In this document: positions 1 through 9,488 of the stretch, piece by piece
How the letters are laid out: every line of letters starts with the position of its first letter
How positions within the stretch are numbered: position 1 is the first letter of the stretch
Assembly: GCF_000420625.1 (NCBI RefSeq)
Contig: NZ_ATVH01000013.1
Location: 186,001 to 250,000, forward strand
DNA: 64,000 nt
Source of the DNA: Fodinicurvata sediminis DSM 21159
GTDB lineage: Bacteria; Pseudomonadota; Alphaproteobacteria; Kiloniellales; DSM-21159
Reading direction: 5' to 3'
Program-made: the position numbers and the translations under genes
Notes under the pieces: generated by a model
Seen by the model: the letters and a program-made list of their open reading frames with translations, nothing else
The model's database searches: none
What the model was told of the DNA's origin: nothing

Positions 1-1
1 C

Positions 2-484
2 TATCGCCCCACGGTCCACTATGCCTACCACCCCTGCGACGCCGCGGTGCTCAGCTTGCACGAACTGGCCGGGCGCGGCTGGAAGATGCAATCCCGAAGG
101 CGGCTGATCGTCGAGGAAGTGACCGATGGCATGGACGAATTGGGTGTCCTGCTGGCGGGCCATGGCAAGAATGCCTACTGGTATGGCTCGCAATTGACCA
201 TAGAAGAAGCCCGGCGGCTCGTGCCGCACAACAATGCCACCTCCCTGCAGGTGACCGTTGCTGTCCTCGCGGGCCTGGTCTGGGCCATCGAGAACCCCGA
301 GGCCGGCATTGTCGAGCCCGAGGAACTGGATCACGCACGCATCCTGGAGATCTGTGAACCCTATCTGGGCCGCATGACCGGGGCCTACACCGATTGGACC
401 CCGCTGACCGGACGCGGGACGCTGTTCCGCGAAGACCTGGACCTGGACGACCCTTGGCAGTTCCACAACGTCCGCGTTGTCTGA
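2..484 (+). CDS. hss: Homospermidine synthase, C-terminal part (5' end outside window)
   Basis: The open frame enters from the left edge and ends in TGA, leaving about 160 residues. Family enzymes run to roughly 480 residues, so about a third is present. The segment starts with a YRPTVHYAYHPC stretch and carries GMDELGVLL and NAYWYGSQL, which I recognise as the C-terminal half of bacterial homospermidine synthase. The family makes sym-homospermidine from putrescine (or spermidine plus putrescine) with NAD in the cytoplasm and is common in alphaproteobacteria. No start codon or upstream signal is visible. A short GAGGAC/GTCCTC inverted repeat just after the stop has no T-run, so I do not call a terminator. 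Confidence 0.85.
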   Translation, partial: YRPTVHYAYHPCDAAVLSLHELAGRGWKMQSRRRLIVEEVTDGMDELGVLLAGHGKNAYWYGSQLTIEEARRLVPHNNATSLQVTVAVLAGLVWAIENPEAGIVEPEELDHARILEICEPYLGRMTGAYTDWTPLTGRGTLFREDLDLDDPWQFHNVRVV

Positions 485-608
485 ACCGGGAACCTCTTCA
501 CAGAGGACAGAATTTCCCGTCCTCGACAGGCGCCGGGAAAAAGCTGCCGAGTGAACGCTCATTCCCTGAAAGGCGCACAGATAACTCCTTGATTCTTCGT
601 GGTTCCAC

Positions 609-1790
609 GTGAGGGCCGAAACTGGCATCGCTCTTGCTTTCACCACTGGCATGAGCATGGGAATCGAAAGCCAGAACCACATACGCCAGAACGAGCAGGG
701 TCCGCGCAACTACGGCGCCTACTCCGAGGGTGCGCATCGTCCCGGGGAGATGAAGGTCCCCGAGCATGATGATCTCAGCTTCTGGGACGTCTTGGATGTC
801 GTCAATCCGCTGCAGCACATTCCGGGCGTCAACATGGCCTATCGGGCCATCACCGGGGACCAGATGGAAGCCCCGGCCCGGATTCTGGGTGGCATGCTCT
901 ATGGCGGCCCGACCGGCTTCGTCTCGGCCATTGCCAACAGTCTGCTGGAAGAAGGCACTGGACGTGACATGGGCGAGACGGTGATTGCCCAGGTGTTCGG
1001 TGAGGACGCCGCACCCATCGACAAGGGCGGACAGCAATATGCCTCCAACGAATCCGGAAGCCGCAGCGCCGCAGCCGAGCAAGCGCCAGCCCAGATGACC
1101 CAGAGCAACGAGAGCGCGCGTCAGTCGAGTGTGGACACGCGCACCGCCCCTGCCTCAGGATCAGATACAGGAGAATTGACGGGCATGGATGCCTTGCGCG
1201 CCTTTGCCTCGGACCAACAGGCCTCTCCCAGTTCAGCCCAGCAAAGTCATGCCGTACCTGGGAAAAAGTCCGTGCCCGAGGACAAGAAGGACGGAGACTA
1301 TTACGCGCTGAACCCCTCCGCGACTCTGCCGACCACGGCCGCCACAACAGCCAATCCAGCAGACGGCGGCCAGCCGGGCGAGATTCAGCAAGCCCAGGCC
1401 CCCTTGTCGGCCCCTGCGAACCGGAGTACCGGCGGCCCGCCCCCGGCGGACAGTTTCATGCCTCTGGATAGAGGCAGCCTGCGTGGGCGCACGGCAGCCG
1501 CAAGCGAACGTCCACCGCTTCCCGAAAGCGTGAGCGGCGCCGCAGCTGATCAGAAAATGTCGGCGGGCTCGATGCAGGGTGGAGAGACAATGGGCCTGCC
1601 TGGTTCCGCCATGAACGTGATGCCCGGTGAACCCAGGGACGAGAGCCGTCCACTCCCCGCAGCCCCCGGCCTGTCAGCTCCAAACGATTCTGCCTTCCGC
1701 GACATGAATGCCACGGGTCAGACGGGCGGCAACGTGGCCGAACAGATGAAGGCCGCCCTTCTGAAGTACCAGGCCCTGGAGGACGAGTGA
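609..1790 (+). CDS. Uncharacterised protein with conserved-looking N-terminal module and Ala/Ser/Pro/Gln-rich tail
   Basis: I do not recognise a characterised family. Residues about 55-133 (LSFWDVLDVVNPLQHIPG onward, rich in Gly and hydrophobics) look like a compact conserved module. Residues about 135-393 are low complexity, rich in Ala, Ser, Pro, Gln and Gly, and probably disordered. There is no signal peptide. The GTG at 609 gives 393 residues; ATGs at 651 or 657 are equally possible and would remove an N-terminus of ordinary composition. The gene stands alone, 124 bases after homospermidine synthase and convergent with the glutamate dehydrogenase, whose stop is 42 bases away. Function unknown; the layout resembles a secretion-independent scaffold or adaptor, but that is only a guess. 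Confidence 0.6.
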   Translation: MRAETGIALAFTTGMSMGIESQNHIRQNEQGPRNYGAYSEGAHRPGEMKVPEHDDLSFWDVLDVVNPLQHIPGVNMAYRAITGDQMEAPARILGGMLYGGPTGFVSAIANSLLEEGTGRDMGETVIAQVFGEDAAPIDKGGQQYASNESGSRSAAAEQAPAQMTQSNESARQSSVDTRTAPASGSDTGELTGMDALRAFASDQQASPSSAQQSHAVPGKKSVPEDKKDGDYYALNPSATLPTTAATTANPADGGQPGEIQQAQAPLSAPANRSTGGPPPADSFMPLDRGSLRGRTAAASERPPLPESVSGAAADQKMSAGSMQGGETMGLPGSAMNVMPGEPRDESRPLPAAPGLSAPNDSAFRDMNATGQTGGNVAEQMKAALLKYQALEDE

Positions 1791-1832
1791 CCCTCTGATC
1801 GGTCTCGTCCTCGCCGCTCCCGGCTCATGCCC

Positions 1833-4800
1833 TCAGCCGTTGATCAGGGCCTTCAGCTGTCGGTTGGCAACGGTCAGCATGGCCAGGTCGGGACTCTGGG
1901 CATTCAAAACCTCGCCCAACAGCTGATCCAGGCGATTAACCTGAAGGAAGCGCTGCTCGGTCCAGATCTTCAGCGCATCTTCCGGAGCGCGGTCCTTTTC
2001 GGTCAGGCTCAGCACCTCGGCCGTGATATTTGCCTGATAGTCATAAATATCGTCGACCAGCGCCGTTATGGCAGACCGTGTCCAGGCCGCATCCCGGGGC
2101 AGCCGGGCGGCCGTCCGTCTCAGCCAGTCACATCCAAAGCGTGCACCGACATCGAAATAGAGACTGGCCGTCTTCTTGACGCTGCGCCCTGAGGTCTGGG
2201 CCAACTGGATGATGTCGCTGGCCGGAGTCATGTGCTTCAGACCGGCAACGCGCCATGCCAGACTTTCCGGTACGCCGTTGGCCACGTACTCACGCGCCTC
2301 CTGTTCCAGCAGACCCTTGTCAGGTTCCTCCAGCAGTTCGGGCAAGGCCTCGAAGAGTTCCTTACTCCCCTTGCCGTGCCGTTCCACCGTGGCACGGATG
2401 TCCAGCGGCTTCTCACCCTGGCGCAGGAAGCGCAGGCTGATCCTCTCGGCCAGACGGCCGCATTCGGTCAGCAGTTTGGCCTGCAGGTCGGTATCGATCT
2501 TGTTGTCCAGGGTCTCGATTTCCTGCCAGAGCTCGGGCAGGCCTAGGGAATCCCGGGCGGCCACATAGGCACGCAGAACCTGTTCGGGACTTTCGCCCGT
2601 GCGCTCCATCATCTCGAAGACGAAGGTAATGCCCAGGCGGTTGATCACTTCGTTCGTCAACTGCGTCGCCAGTATCTCCCGGCGCAGCCGATGCTCCCGG
2701 GCGTACTTGGCATACTTCTGCTGCAGGGGCTGCGGGAAGTATTCCAGCAGGTCACGGTCCAGCCAGCTGTCGTCCGGCAGGGAGGATTCGACCAGCGGCT
2801 CATAGAGTGTGATCTTTGCATAGGCCAGCAGAACCGCCAGTTCGGGACGCGTCAGACCGATGTTGGCCGTGGCGCGATCCTTCAGCGTTTCGTCATCCGG
2901 CAGGGCCTCGAGACTGCGATTGAGCAAATCCGCCTTCTCCAGGGCCCGTATGAAACGCGCGAAGCGGTCCAGCAGGCGCACGCCCAGCCGATTGCTGATG
3001 CTGATGGTCTGGGTCTGGAGGTAATTGTCCTTCAGGACCAAGGCTGCAACCTCTTCGGTCATCTCCTCAAGCAGCGCGTTGCGGCGCTTGCGGCTCAGTT
3101 TCCCGGCCTCGACCGCACCACGCAGCAGGATCTTGATGTTGACCTCGTGGTCGGAACAGTCGACGCCGGCCGAGTTGTCGATGGCATCTGTGTTGATCCG
3201 TCCGCCCGCCATCGCGAACTCGATGCGCGCCTCCTGGGTCATGCCCAGGTTGGCGCCCTCGCCGATCACACGGACATTCAGATCGCGTCCGTCGACACGG
3301 ATGGGATCGTTGTTGCGGTCACCGACCTCGGCGTTGCTTTCCGAGGAGGCCTTGATGTAGGTGCCGATTCCCCCGAACCACAGCAGGTCGGCCTGGGCCT
3401 TCAGGATGGCCGTGACCAGCTCGTTGGGCGTGACTTTGTCCTTCTCCAACCCGAGGCAGGCCTTCATTTCCGCACTGACCGGAATCGACTTGGCCTTGCG
3501 GTCGAAGACACCGCCGCCCTTCGAGATCAGCTTGCTGTCGTAATCCGTCCAGCTGCTGCGCGGCAGATCGAACAGGCGCTTGCGCTCCTTCCAGGAGGCC
3601 TCGGCATCGGGGTCGGGATCCACGAAGATATGCAGGTGATTGAACGCACCGATCAGGCGGATGTGTTTCGACAACAGCATACCGTTACCGAAGACGTCGC
3701 CCGACATATCACCCACGCCAATGACCGTGAAGTCCTCTTCCTGGGTGTTGTGCCCCACTTCCCGGAAATGACGCTTGACGGACTCCCAGGCACCGCGTGC
3801 GGTGATGGCCATTTCCTTGTGGTCGTACCCTTCGGAGCCACCCGAGGCGAAGGCATCGTCCAGCCAAAAGCCGTAGTCGGCCGCCACGCCATTGGCAATG
3901 TCCGAGAAGGTTGCCGTGCCCTTGTCGGCCGCCACCACCATGTAGGGATCGTCGTCGTCGTAGCGCACCATATTCTCGGGGGGCACCACCTTGCCTTCGA
4001 CCAGGTTGTCGGTGACATCCAGCAAGGCGCGAATGAAGGTCTTGTAGGACTCGATGCCCTCGTTCATCACGGCATCGCGGCCGGCCTCGGGCCCGGGCAA
4101 GCGTTTGGGCACGAAGCCGCCCTTGGCCCCCACAGGCACGATGACCGCGTTCTTCACCTGCTGTGCCTTGACCAGGCCCAGGATCTCGGTACGGAAGTCC
4201 TCGCGCCGGTCGGACCAACGCAGCCCGCCGCGGGCCACGGCGCCGAAACGCAGGTGCACGCCCTCCACCCGTGGAGAATAGACGAAGATCTCGCGGAAGG
4301 GCCTTGGCTGTGGCAACTCCTCCAGCATTTCGGCATCGAACTTGAACGAGATGTAGGACTTCAGCGCGCCTGTCTCATCGCGCTGGAAATAGTTCGTGCG
4401 CAGCATGGACAGGACGAGATTGAGATACCGCCGCAGGATGCGATCCTCGTCCAGGTTGGTGACATCGTCGAGAGCGGCTTCGATCTCCGTCACCAGCTGG
4501 GCACAGTCCTTCTCGGTCTGCTTGCGATTGCGCGCACGCTTCGGGTCGAAGCGACGCAGGAACAGCTCCGAAATCTGGCGGGTCAGACCTGCGTTCCGCG
4601 CCAGCGTGTCCTCCATGTAGGCCTGACTGAAGGGTATCTGCGTCTGCCTCAGATAACGGCAGAAGGCGCGCATGATGCGAATTTCCCGGGCCGCCAGACC
4701 GGCGGCCAGGACCAGGCGGTTGAAGCCGTCGTTCTCGAGCCGGCCGGACCAGACCAGCTGGAAGACTTCATGAAAGTCCTCCCGGTACTTCTCGACATCC

Positions 4801-6710
4801 AGGTCGCTCGAGGACTGGCGCTCCAGTTCGAAATCATGGATCCAGATCTCGCGCGGCGCTTCCTTGCCCTTCTTCTGGTCGTCATCCAGTTTCAGCACAT
4901 AGGGCACCTCGCCGATGACCCGCAGGCCCATGTTCTCCAGCATGGGCATGACATCGCTCAGATGCACAGGCCGGTCCGGCACGAAAACCTTGAAGTTCAG
5001 TTGCTCGGCATCAGATCCGGCAGGGCGATAAAGGTCCATTTCTATGGCAGGTCCTTCATCATCCAGCTTCTCCATCAACTGGATATCCTTCAGCGCCTGC
5101 TTCTCGGTGAAGCGCTCCTTGTAAGCCGCCGAAAAGGCCCGGCCATAGCAGCGCAGCAGGCCATGCCCGCGCTGCTCCCCGTAGTGCTCGATCAAACAGC
5201 GTTCCAGGCTGTCGACCCAGGAGCGCGCCGTATAGGCAATGCGGCTTTCCAGCTCGCGGACATCCACCTTGGGAACCTTGCCGCGCTTGGTGGCGACGAT
5301 GATATGCAGGCGGGCCAGCGGCGAATCGCCCAGCATCGTCTGGAAGGAACTCACTTCGCCGGCATAGGCTTCGGTCACGATGTCCTGCAGCTTGTACCGC
5401 AGGTTCGTGTCGAAGCGATCGCGCGGAACGTAGATCAGGCAGGAAACGAAGCGCTCGAAGGGATCCTTGCGTACGAACAGGGCCGTACGCTGGCGTTCCT
5501 GCAGGTTCAGGATGCCCAGCGCGATCTTGGTCAGCTCATCCTGGTGAATCTGGAAAAGCTCGTCGCGCGGGAAGGTCTCAAGGATATGCAGCAGGGCCTT
5601 CCCGTTGTGACTGCCCGGCACGAACCCTGCCTGCTCGATAGTCTCGTCCACCTTGTGCCGCAGCAGGGGTATGTGCCGGGGACTGCGCGAATAGGCCGTC
5701 GAGGTGAACAGGCCGATGAACAGGCGTTCGCCGACCACCTCGCCCTTGGTGTTGAAGGTCTTGACGGCGATGGTGTCCAGGTGAGTCGGCCGATGCACGG
5801 TGGAGCGGCTGTTGGCCTTTGTGATGCGCAGCAACTCGGCCTTCTTCAACCAGTCCTGGACATCGGGCGGCAGCTTGCCCAGATCGCGCAGGCCATCGAA
5901 AACCGAGAATTGAGGATCGCGCAACAGACCCAGGCCGCTTTCGGTATCGATCTCGGCCACCGCGTTCTTTCCCTTGCCGGTAAAGCGGTATTCCCGAAAG
6001 CCCAGATAGGTGAAGTGGTCGTCGTCCAGCCACTCCAGGAAGGCGATCCCCTCGGATATCTCATCGCGCGGCAGACGCGGCGGATCACGGTCCAGTTCCT
6101 TGATGATATCCCAGCAGCGCTGCCGCATCAGGCGCCAGTCCTCGACCGAGGCGCGTACGTCCTCCAGAACTGCGGACAGGGTTTTCTCGATCTTCTTGTG
6201 ACGGGATTTCGGCTGCTCGCTGATCAGCAGCAGCATGTTCGATTCCGGGCGGCCAATGTTCTGGGGATCTGCAGGATCGGCAACGGAAGTCAGGTTGCCC
6301 GCATCATCGCGTTCGACCAGAAGGATCGGGTGGACGACAAGATAGACCTCGATTTCCAGCTGGTTCAGCGCCGCGGTCACCGAATCCACCAGGAAGGGCA
6401 TGTCGTCGTTGACGATCTCAAGCGCGCTGTGCTGGCTCGTCCAGCCATCCTGTTTCGCATCTGGATTGTAGACGCGAAGCTTGGCCGTCCGGGCCTGGCG
6501 CTGTCCCGCAAAGTGCCAGAGCGAGGCGATGGCTCCGGCCAGGTTCTCCGGCGTCTCGTCCAGAATATCCTCGGGCGGCGCATCATCCAGGAAGGCCTTG
6601 GCGAATTCCTGCGCAATCTTGGCCTGGGCACTGTCCTTCAACTTGCTCTCGAATGTCGAAAGCGTTTGGGAGACAAGATCCGACTTCTGATCCTCGCTGA
6701 TGGTAACCAT
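1833..6710 (-). CDS. gdhB: NAD-dependent glutamate dehydrogenase, large (180-kDa class)
   Basis: A 1625-residue protein of the usual length for the L_180 class of NAD-GDH (about 1600-1650). These cytoplasmic enzymes oxidatively deaminate glutamate to 2-oxoglutarate and ammonium and mainly serve catabolism. The N-terminal half has the long regulatory region typical of the class. The catalytic part lies in the middle: VGAKGGFVPKRLP near residue 860 holds the substrate-binding lysine region, followed by the nucleotide-binding part with GVGDMSGDVFGNGMLLS. The start is ATG at 6710 with a GAGGG ribosome site a few bases upstream. A 39-base nested hairpin (6772-6810) lies in the leader region. A 1383-codon reading frame runs antisense to it; I consider that a shadow of codon bias. 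Confidence 0.93.
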   Translation of the reverse strand: MVTISEDQKSDLVSQTLSTFESKLKDSAQAKIAQEFAKAFLDDAPPEDILDETPENLAGAIASLWHFAGQRQARTAKLRVYNPDAKQDGWTSQHSALEIVNDDMPFLVDSVTAALNQLEIEVYLVVHPILLVERDDAGNLTSVADPADPQNIGRPESNMLLLISEQPKSRHKKIEKTLSAVLEDVRASVEDWRLMRQRCWDIIKELDRDPPRLPRDEISEGIAFLEWLDDDHFTYLGFREYRFTGKGKNAVAEIDTESGLGLLRDPQFSVFDGLRDLGKLPPDVQDWLKKAELLRITKANSRSTVHRPTHLDTIAVKTFNTKGEVVGERLFIGLFTSTAYSRSPRHIPLLRHKVDETIEQAGFVPGSHNGKALLHILETFPRDELFQIHQDELTKIALGILNLQERQRTALFVRKDPFERFVSCLIYVPRDRFDTNLRYKLQDIVTEAYAGEVSSFQTMLGDSPLARLHIIVATKRGKVPKVDVRELESRIAYTARSWVDSLERCLIEHYGEQRGHGLLRCYGRAFSAAYKERFTEKQALKDIQLMEKLDDEGPAIEMDLYRPAGSDAEQLNFKVFVPDRPVHLSDVMPMLENMGLRVIGEVPYVLKLDDDQKKGKEAPREIWIHDFELERQSSSDLDVEKYREDFHEVFQLVWSGRLENDGFNRLVLAAGLAAREIRIMRAFCRYLRQTQIPFSQAYMEDTLARNAGLTRQISELFLRRFDPKRARNRKQTEKDCAQLVTEIEAALDDVTNLDEDRILRRYLNLVLSMLRTNYFQRDETGALKSYISFKFDAEMLEELPQPRPFREIFVYSPRVEGVHLRFGAVARGGLRWSDRREDFRTEILGLVKAQQVKNAVIVPVGAKGGFVPKRLPGPEAGRDAVMNEGIESYKTFIRALLDVTDNLVEGKVVPPENMVRYDDDDPYMVVAADKGTATFSDIANGVAADYGFWLDDAFASGGSEGYDHKEMAITARGAWESVKRHFREVGHNTQEEDFTVIGVGDMSGDVFGNGMLLSKHIRLIGAFNHLHIFVDPDPDAEASWKERKRLFDLPRSSWTDYDSKLISKGGGVFDRKAKSIPVSAEMKACLGLEKDKVTPNELVTAILKAQADLLWFGGIGTYIKASSESNAEVGDRNNDPIRVDGRDLNVRVIGEGANLGMTQEARIEFAMAGGRINTDAIDNSAGVDCSDHEVNIKILLRGAVEAGKLSRKRRNALLEEMTEEVAALVLKDNYLQTQTISISNRLGVRLLDRFARFIRALEKADLLNRSLEALPDDETLKDRATANIGLTRPELAVLLAYAKITLYEPLVESSLPDDSWLDRDLLEYFPQPLQQKYAKYAREHRLRREILATQLTNEVINRLGITFVFEMMERTGESPEQVLRAYVAARDSLGLPELWQEIETLDNKIDTDLQAKLLTECGRLAERISLRFLRQGEKPLDIRATVERHGKGSKELFEALPELLEEPDKGLLEQEAREYVANGVPESLAWRVAGLKHMTPASDIIQLAQTSGRSVKKTASLYFDVGARFGCDWLRRTAARLPRDAAWTRSAITALVDDIYDYQANITAEVLSLTEKDRAPEDALKIWTEQRFLQVNRLDQLLGEVLNAQSPDLAMLTVANRQLKALING

Positions 6711-6771
6711 GGAGCGCCCTCTTTATTCTGCCGATCGTGCGGCACACCCGGAATTGTTCTTCTTCGCTCGG

Positions 6772-6810
6772 TGCGGGAAAGCCACAGGCAGAGCCGGCCT
6801 GTTTCCCGCA
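6772..6810 (-). promoter_or_regulatory. Nested inverted repeat upstream of the glutamate dehydrogenase gene
   Basis: TGCGGGAAA at 6772-6780 is the exact reverse complement of TTTCCCGCA at 6802-6810. Inside it CAGGC (6785-6789) pairs with GCCTG (6797-6801) around a 7-base loop, with a 4-base bulge on one side. It sits about 60 bases before the gdhB start, in the 310-base gap to the divergent RpiR gene. It has no T-run, so it is more likely an operator or leader structure than a terminator. The rest of this gap shows no gene. Confidence 0.45.
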
Positions 6811-7020
6811 ACGCGCGACAAGAGCTTTCATATGCACGATAACACTGCCCGAAAAATCGGCAAGGAGGCAGTTCCCCGATCAAAGGCGCCCAGTCCTCTG
6901 CCCCGCCCATGACTATCCAAACTGGAGTTCTGTCCCAGGATTGAGGTGATTTCCCCTCGCAGCTTTGCCACAATCCGACGCCAGCGGAACTATGATTTCA
7001 CATGCCTTGAGGAACAGGGA

Positions 7021-7911
7021 ATGCCGCAAAGCACCACGGCCCAGAGGCCCGTTTCGGATCAGTTGCGCGACATCATGGACAGGCTGACACCTTCCGAGCG
7101 CCGGGCGGCACGCGTGCTGATGAGCCACTATCCCATGGCCGGACTGGAAAGCATCACCGTCTTTGCCCGACGGGCCGGAGTCAGTGGGGCTACCATCCTG
7201 CGCCTGCTGGGCAAGCTGGGCTTTTCCGGTTACCCCGAATTCCAGTCGGTGTTGCGCAGCGAATTGACCACCCGTCTGTCCTCGCCGCTGGGCCGTTGGG
7301 AGGTCCAACAGCAGGAGGACGCGCCCGAAAAGGATTTTCTAAGCCGCTTCGGCGCCCAGGTCAGCGAGAACATCGAACAGACCATCGACAGTCTGTCGCG
7401 CAGCGAATTCGACGCCATCGTCGAGCTGCTCTGTCAGCCCAAACGTCCGCTCTATGTCCTGGGGGGACGTTTCACCTCTGCCCTGGCGCACTATCTCTTC
7501 CTGCACCTGCGTGCCGTGCGCGCCAATGTTCACGAAGTGGGCGGACAGAGCGCAGCCTGGCCGGACCAGCTTCTGGATCTGGGGCGCAACGACGTCCTGG
7601 CCGCATTCGACGTGCGCCGTTACCAGCCCGACATTGCCGCTTTCGTGAACGAGGCGGCACGGCGCAGGACACGTATCATTCTGTTCACCGACGAATGGAT
7701 GTCGCCGGCCGTCGCCCAGGCAGACCACGTCATTGCAGTACGTACCGTCAGCCCCTTCGGCTGGGACTCCTCGGCCGCCTTGATGATGACGGTGGAGGCC
7801 CTGATTGCCGCCGTCATGGACCGCCTGGGCGACAGCTTCGCCGACCGCCTGAAGGATCTGGAGGCGGTACGTACGGCCTGGGCCCTTCCAGTACCCGATA
7901 CGGACAAATGA
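7021..7911 (+). CDS. MurR/RpiR family transcriptional regulator (HTH-SIS)
   Basis: A 296-residue protein: an N-terminal HTH_6 domain (about residues 10-85, with ITVFARRAGVSGATILRLLGKLGFSGYPEFQ) followed by a SIS sugar-isomerase-fold domain (about 120-260, YVLGGRFTSALAHYLFLHLR). RpiR proteins usually bind a metabolite through the SIS domain and act as repressors or activators of a neighbouring catabolic operon. I chose ATG 7021 because GAGG lies 8 bases upstream; an in-frame extension to 6946 lacks a ribosome site. It is encoded just upstream of the glutamine-synthetase-like operon in the same direction, so it is the obvious regulator of those genes. The ligand is unknown; SIS specificity cannot be read from the sequence. 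Confidence 0.88.
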   Translation: MPQSTTAQRPVSDQLRDIMDRLTPSERRAARVLMSHYPMAGLESITVFARRAGVSGATILRLLGKLGFSGYPEFQSVLRSELTTRLSSPLGRWEVQQQEDAPEKDFLSRFGAQVSENIEQTIDSLSRSEFDAIVELLCQPKRPLYVLGGRFTSALAHYLFLHLRAVRANVHEVGGQSAAWPDQLLDLGRNDVLAAFDVRRYQPDIAAFVNEAARRRTRIILFTDEWMSPAVAQADHVIAVRTVSPFGWDSSAALMMTVEALIAAVMDRLGDSFADRLKDLEAVRTAWALPVPDTDK

Positions 7912-7956
7912 TCAGCTTGAGAGGGGGCACAAGCCAATGAACAGATAATTTCAGAA

Positions 7957-8027
7957 TTGACATTATTTTCCATACTTGGAAAAAGTTATCCAATCCGATC
8001 CTGCAGCGGCGCAAAGCTGCGCAGCTT
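7957..8027 (+). promoter_or_regulatory. Candidate promoter and two palindromic operators before the glutamine-synthetase-like operon
   Basis: The 194-base gap between the RpiR gene and the ligase gene holds a perfect -35 hexamer TTGACA (7957-7962). It also holds a perfect 7-bp inverted repeat TTTTCCA-TACT-TGGAAAA (7966-7983) and a 14-bp perfect palindrome AAGCTGC/GCAGCTT (8014-8027). No good -10 hexamer is at 17 bases. The first repeat overlaps the expected promoter spacer, where a repressor would act. RpiR-family proteins bind such short palindromes, so I assign both to the adjacent regulator by inference. Confidence 0.5.
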
Positions 8028-8105
8028 CGGACTTGAACTTGCGGAAAATCCTCAATTCGGCGCATGGAAACTGTGCAGCCGGACAATCAAACAGGGAGCG
8101 GGTGC

Positions 8106-9476
8106 ATGCGGGCAGTAGACGTGAAGACTGCGGAAGATGCCGTCAAACTGATACGTGAGCGGGACGTCAAGGACATCAAGGTTGCGGTTTTCGACAGCGA
8201 CGGGATCATGCGCGGCAAGTACATGTCGCGCGAAAAGTTCCTCTCGGCGCTGGAAGGCGGCTTCGGTTTCTGTGACGTGGTGCTGGGCTGGGATTCCCAC
8301 GACCAGATGTACGACAACACCAGCTTCACCGGCTGGCACACTGCCTATCCCGACGCGCAGGTGCGCATATTACCCGAGACCTGCCGGGAACTTCCGCTCG
8401 AGGACAACACGCTGCTTTTCCTGGGCGAGTTCGCGGACAAGGGCGAAGCTGTCTGTCCGCGCGGTGTTCTACGCCGTGTGCTGAAACGCGCCGCCGACAT
8501 GGGCTTTGCGCCCCAGGCCGCCTGCGAGTTCGAGTTCTTCCTGTTCGACGAAACACCCCAGAGCATCCGCGAGAAGAACTACCAGGACCTGAAGTGCATC
8601 ACGCCGGGCTTCTTTGGCTACTCCGTGCTGCGCAACTCCGTCTTCTCGGAATTCTATCAAGACCTGATGCACCTGGGCCGTGAAATGGACTTCCCCATAG
8701 AGGGCCTGCACACCGAGACCGGCCCCGGCGTCCTGGAAGCCGCCATCGCCGTCGACGACGCCCTGTCCGCCGCCGACAAGGCCGCGCTGTTCAAGACCTT
8801 CACCAAGGTACTGGCCCAGCGCAATGGCTGGATGGCCACCTTCATGGCCAAGTGGTCGCCCGACTGGCCGGGCCAGAGCGGCCACATCCACATCTCGCTG
8901 AAGGACGCGAAGAGCGGCGAACCCGTCTTCCACGATCCTTCCAAGAACAACGCCATTAGCGACAGCATGCGCCACTTCATCGGCGGCCAGCAGAAGCTGA
9001 TGCCCGAACTGGCAGCCATGATCGCCTGCACGGTGAACAGCTACACGCGCCTCATCCCGGGCTTCTGGGCGCCGACGGCTGCGACCTGGGGCTTCGAGAA
9101 TCGCACCACGGCGCTGCGTGCCATCGGTGGATCCCCCAAGGCGCAGCGGGTGGAATACCGCATTTCCGCGGCCGACATCCATCCCCATATCGCGCTTGCC
9201 GCCGCCCTCGGCTCCGGGCTCTGGGGCATCGAGAACGAGATCGAACCGACAGCCCCGGTGGTAGGCAATGCCTACGAGAAGAAAACCACCCGCAGCCAGC
9301 AGCTGCCCCGCACCCTGAGCGAAGCCGCCGAACGGCTGCAGCGTTCAAAGGTGGCCAACGAACTGTTCGGCAAGGACTTCGTGGAACACTATGCCGCCAC
9401 GCGCGAATGGGAAGATCGCGAGGCCCGCAAGGCCATTACGGACTGGCAGCTCAACCGCTACTTCGAGATTATTTGA
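8106..9476 (+). CDS. Glutamine synthetase family ligase, probable gamma-glutamyl-amine synthetase
   Basis: 457 residues with the glutamine synthetase fold: an N-terminal beta-grasp region, a metal/glutamate-binding segment near residues 200-215 (GLHTETGPGVLEAA), GHIHISL around 258-264, and an ATP-site stretch WGFENRTTALRAIGGSPKAQ. It is shorter and more divergent than housekeeping GlnA and resembles PuuA/IpuC/GlnA4-type enzymes that join glutamate to an amine with ATP. ATG 8106 is chosen because AGGGAGCGG lies just upstream; an extension to 8064 lacks such a site. Followed 12 bases later by an aldehyde dehydrogenase, then an alcohol dehydrogenase and an amidotransferase. That context argues for gamma-glutamylation of an amino-alcohol such as ethanolamine rather than ammonium assimilation. 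The substrate is inferred. Confidence 0.85.
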   Translation: MRAVDVKTAEDAVKLIRERDVKDIKVAVFDSDGIMRGKYMSREKFLSALEGGFGFCDVVLGWDSHDQMYDNTSFTGWHTAYPDAQVRILPETCRELPLEDNTLLFLGEFADKGEAVCPRGVLRRVLKRAADMGFAPQAACEFEFFLFDETPQSIREKNYQDLKCITPGFFGYSVLRNSVFSEFYQDLMHLGREMDFPIEGLHTETGPGVLEAAIAVDDALSAADKAALFKTFTKVLAQRNGWMATFMAKWSPDWPGQSGHIHISLKDAKSGEPVFHDPSKNNAISDSMRHFIGGQQKLMPELAAMIACTVNSYTRLIPGFWAPTAATWGFENRTTALRAIGGSPKAQRVEYRISAADIHPHIALAAALGSGLWGIENEIEPTAPVVGNAYEKKTTRSQQLPRTLSEAAERLQRSKVANELFGKDFVEHYAATREWEDREARKAITDWQLNRYFEII

Positions 9477-9488
9477 GGAACCAACCAG

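Noticed and set aside
2691-6842. 1383-codon open frame antisense to the glutamate dehydrogenase
   Set aside because: It mirrors the codon positions of a long GC-rich gene, has no ribosome site or recognisable domain, and the sense product is a complete known enzyme. A shadow of composition.
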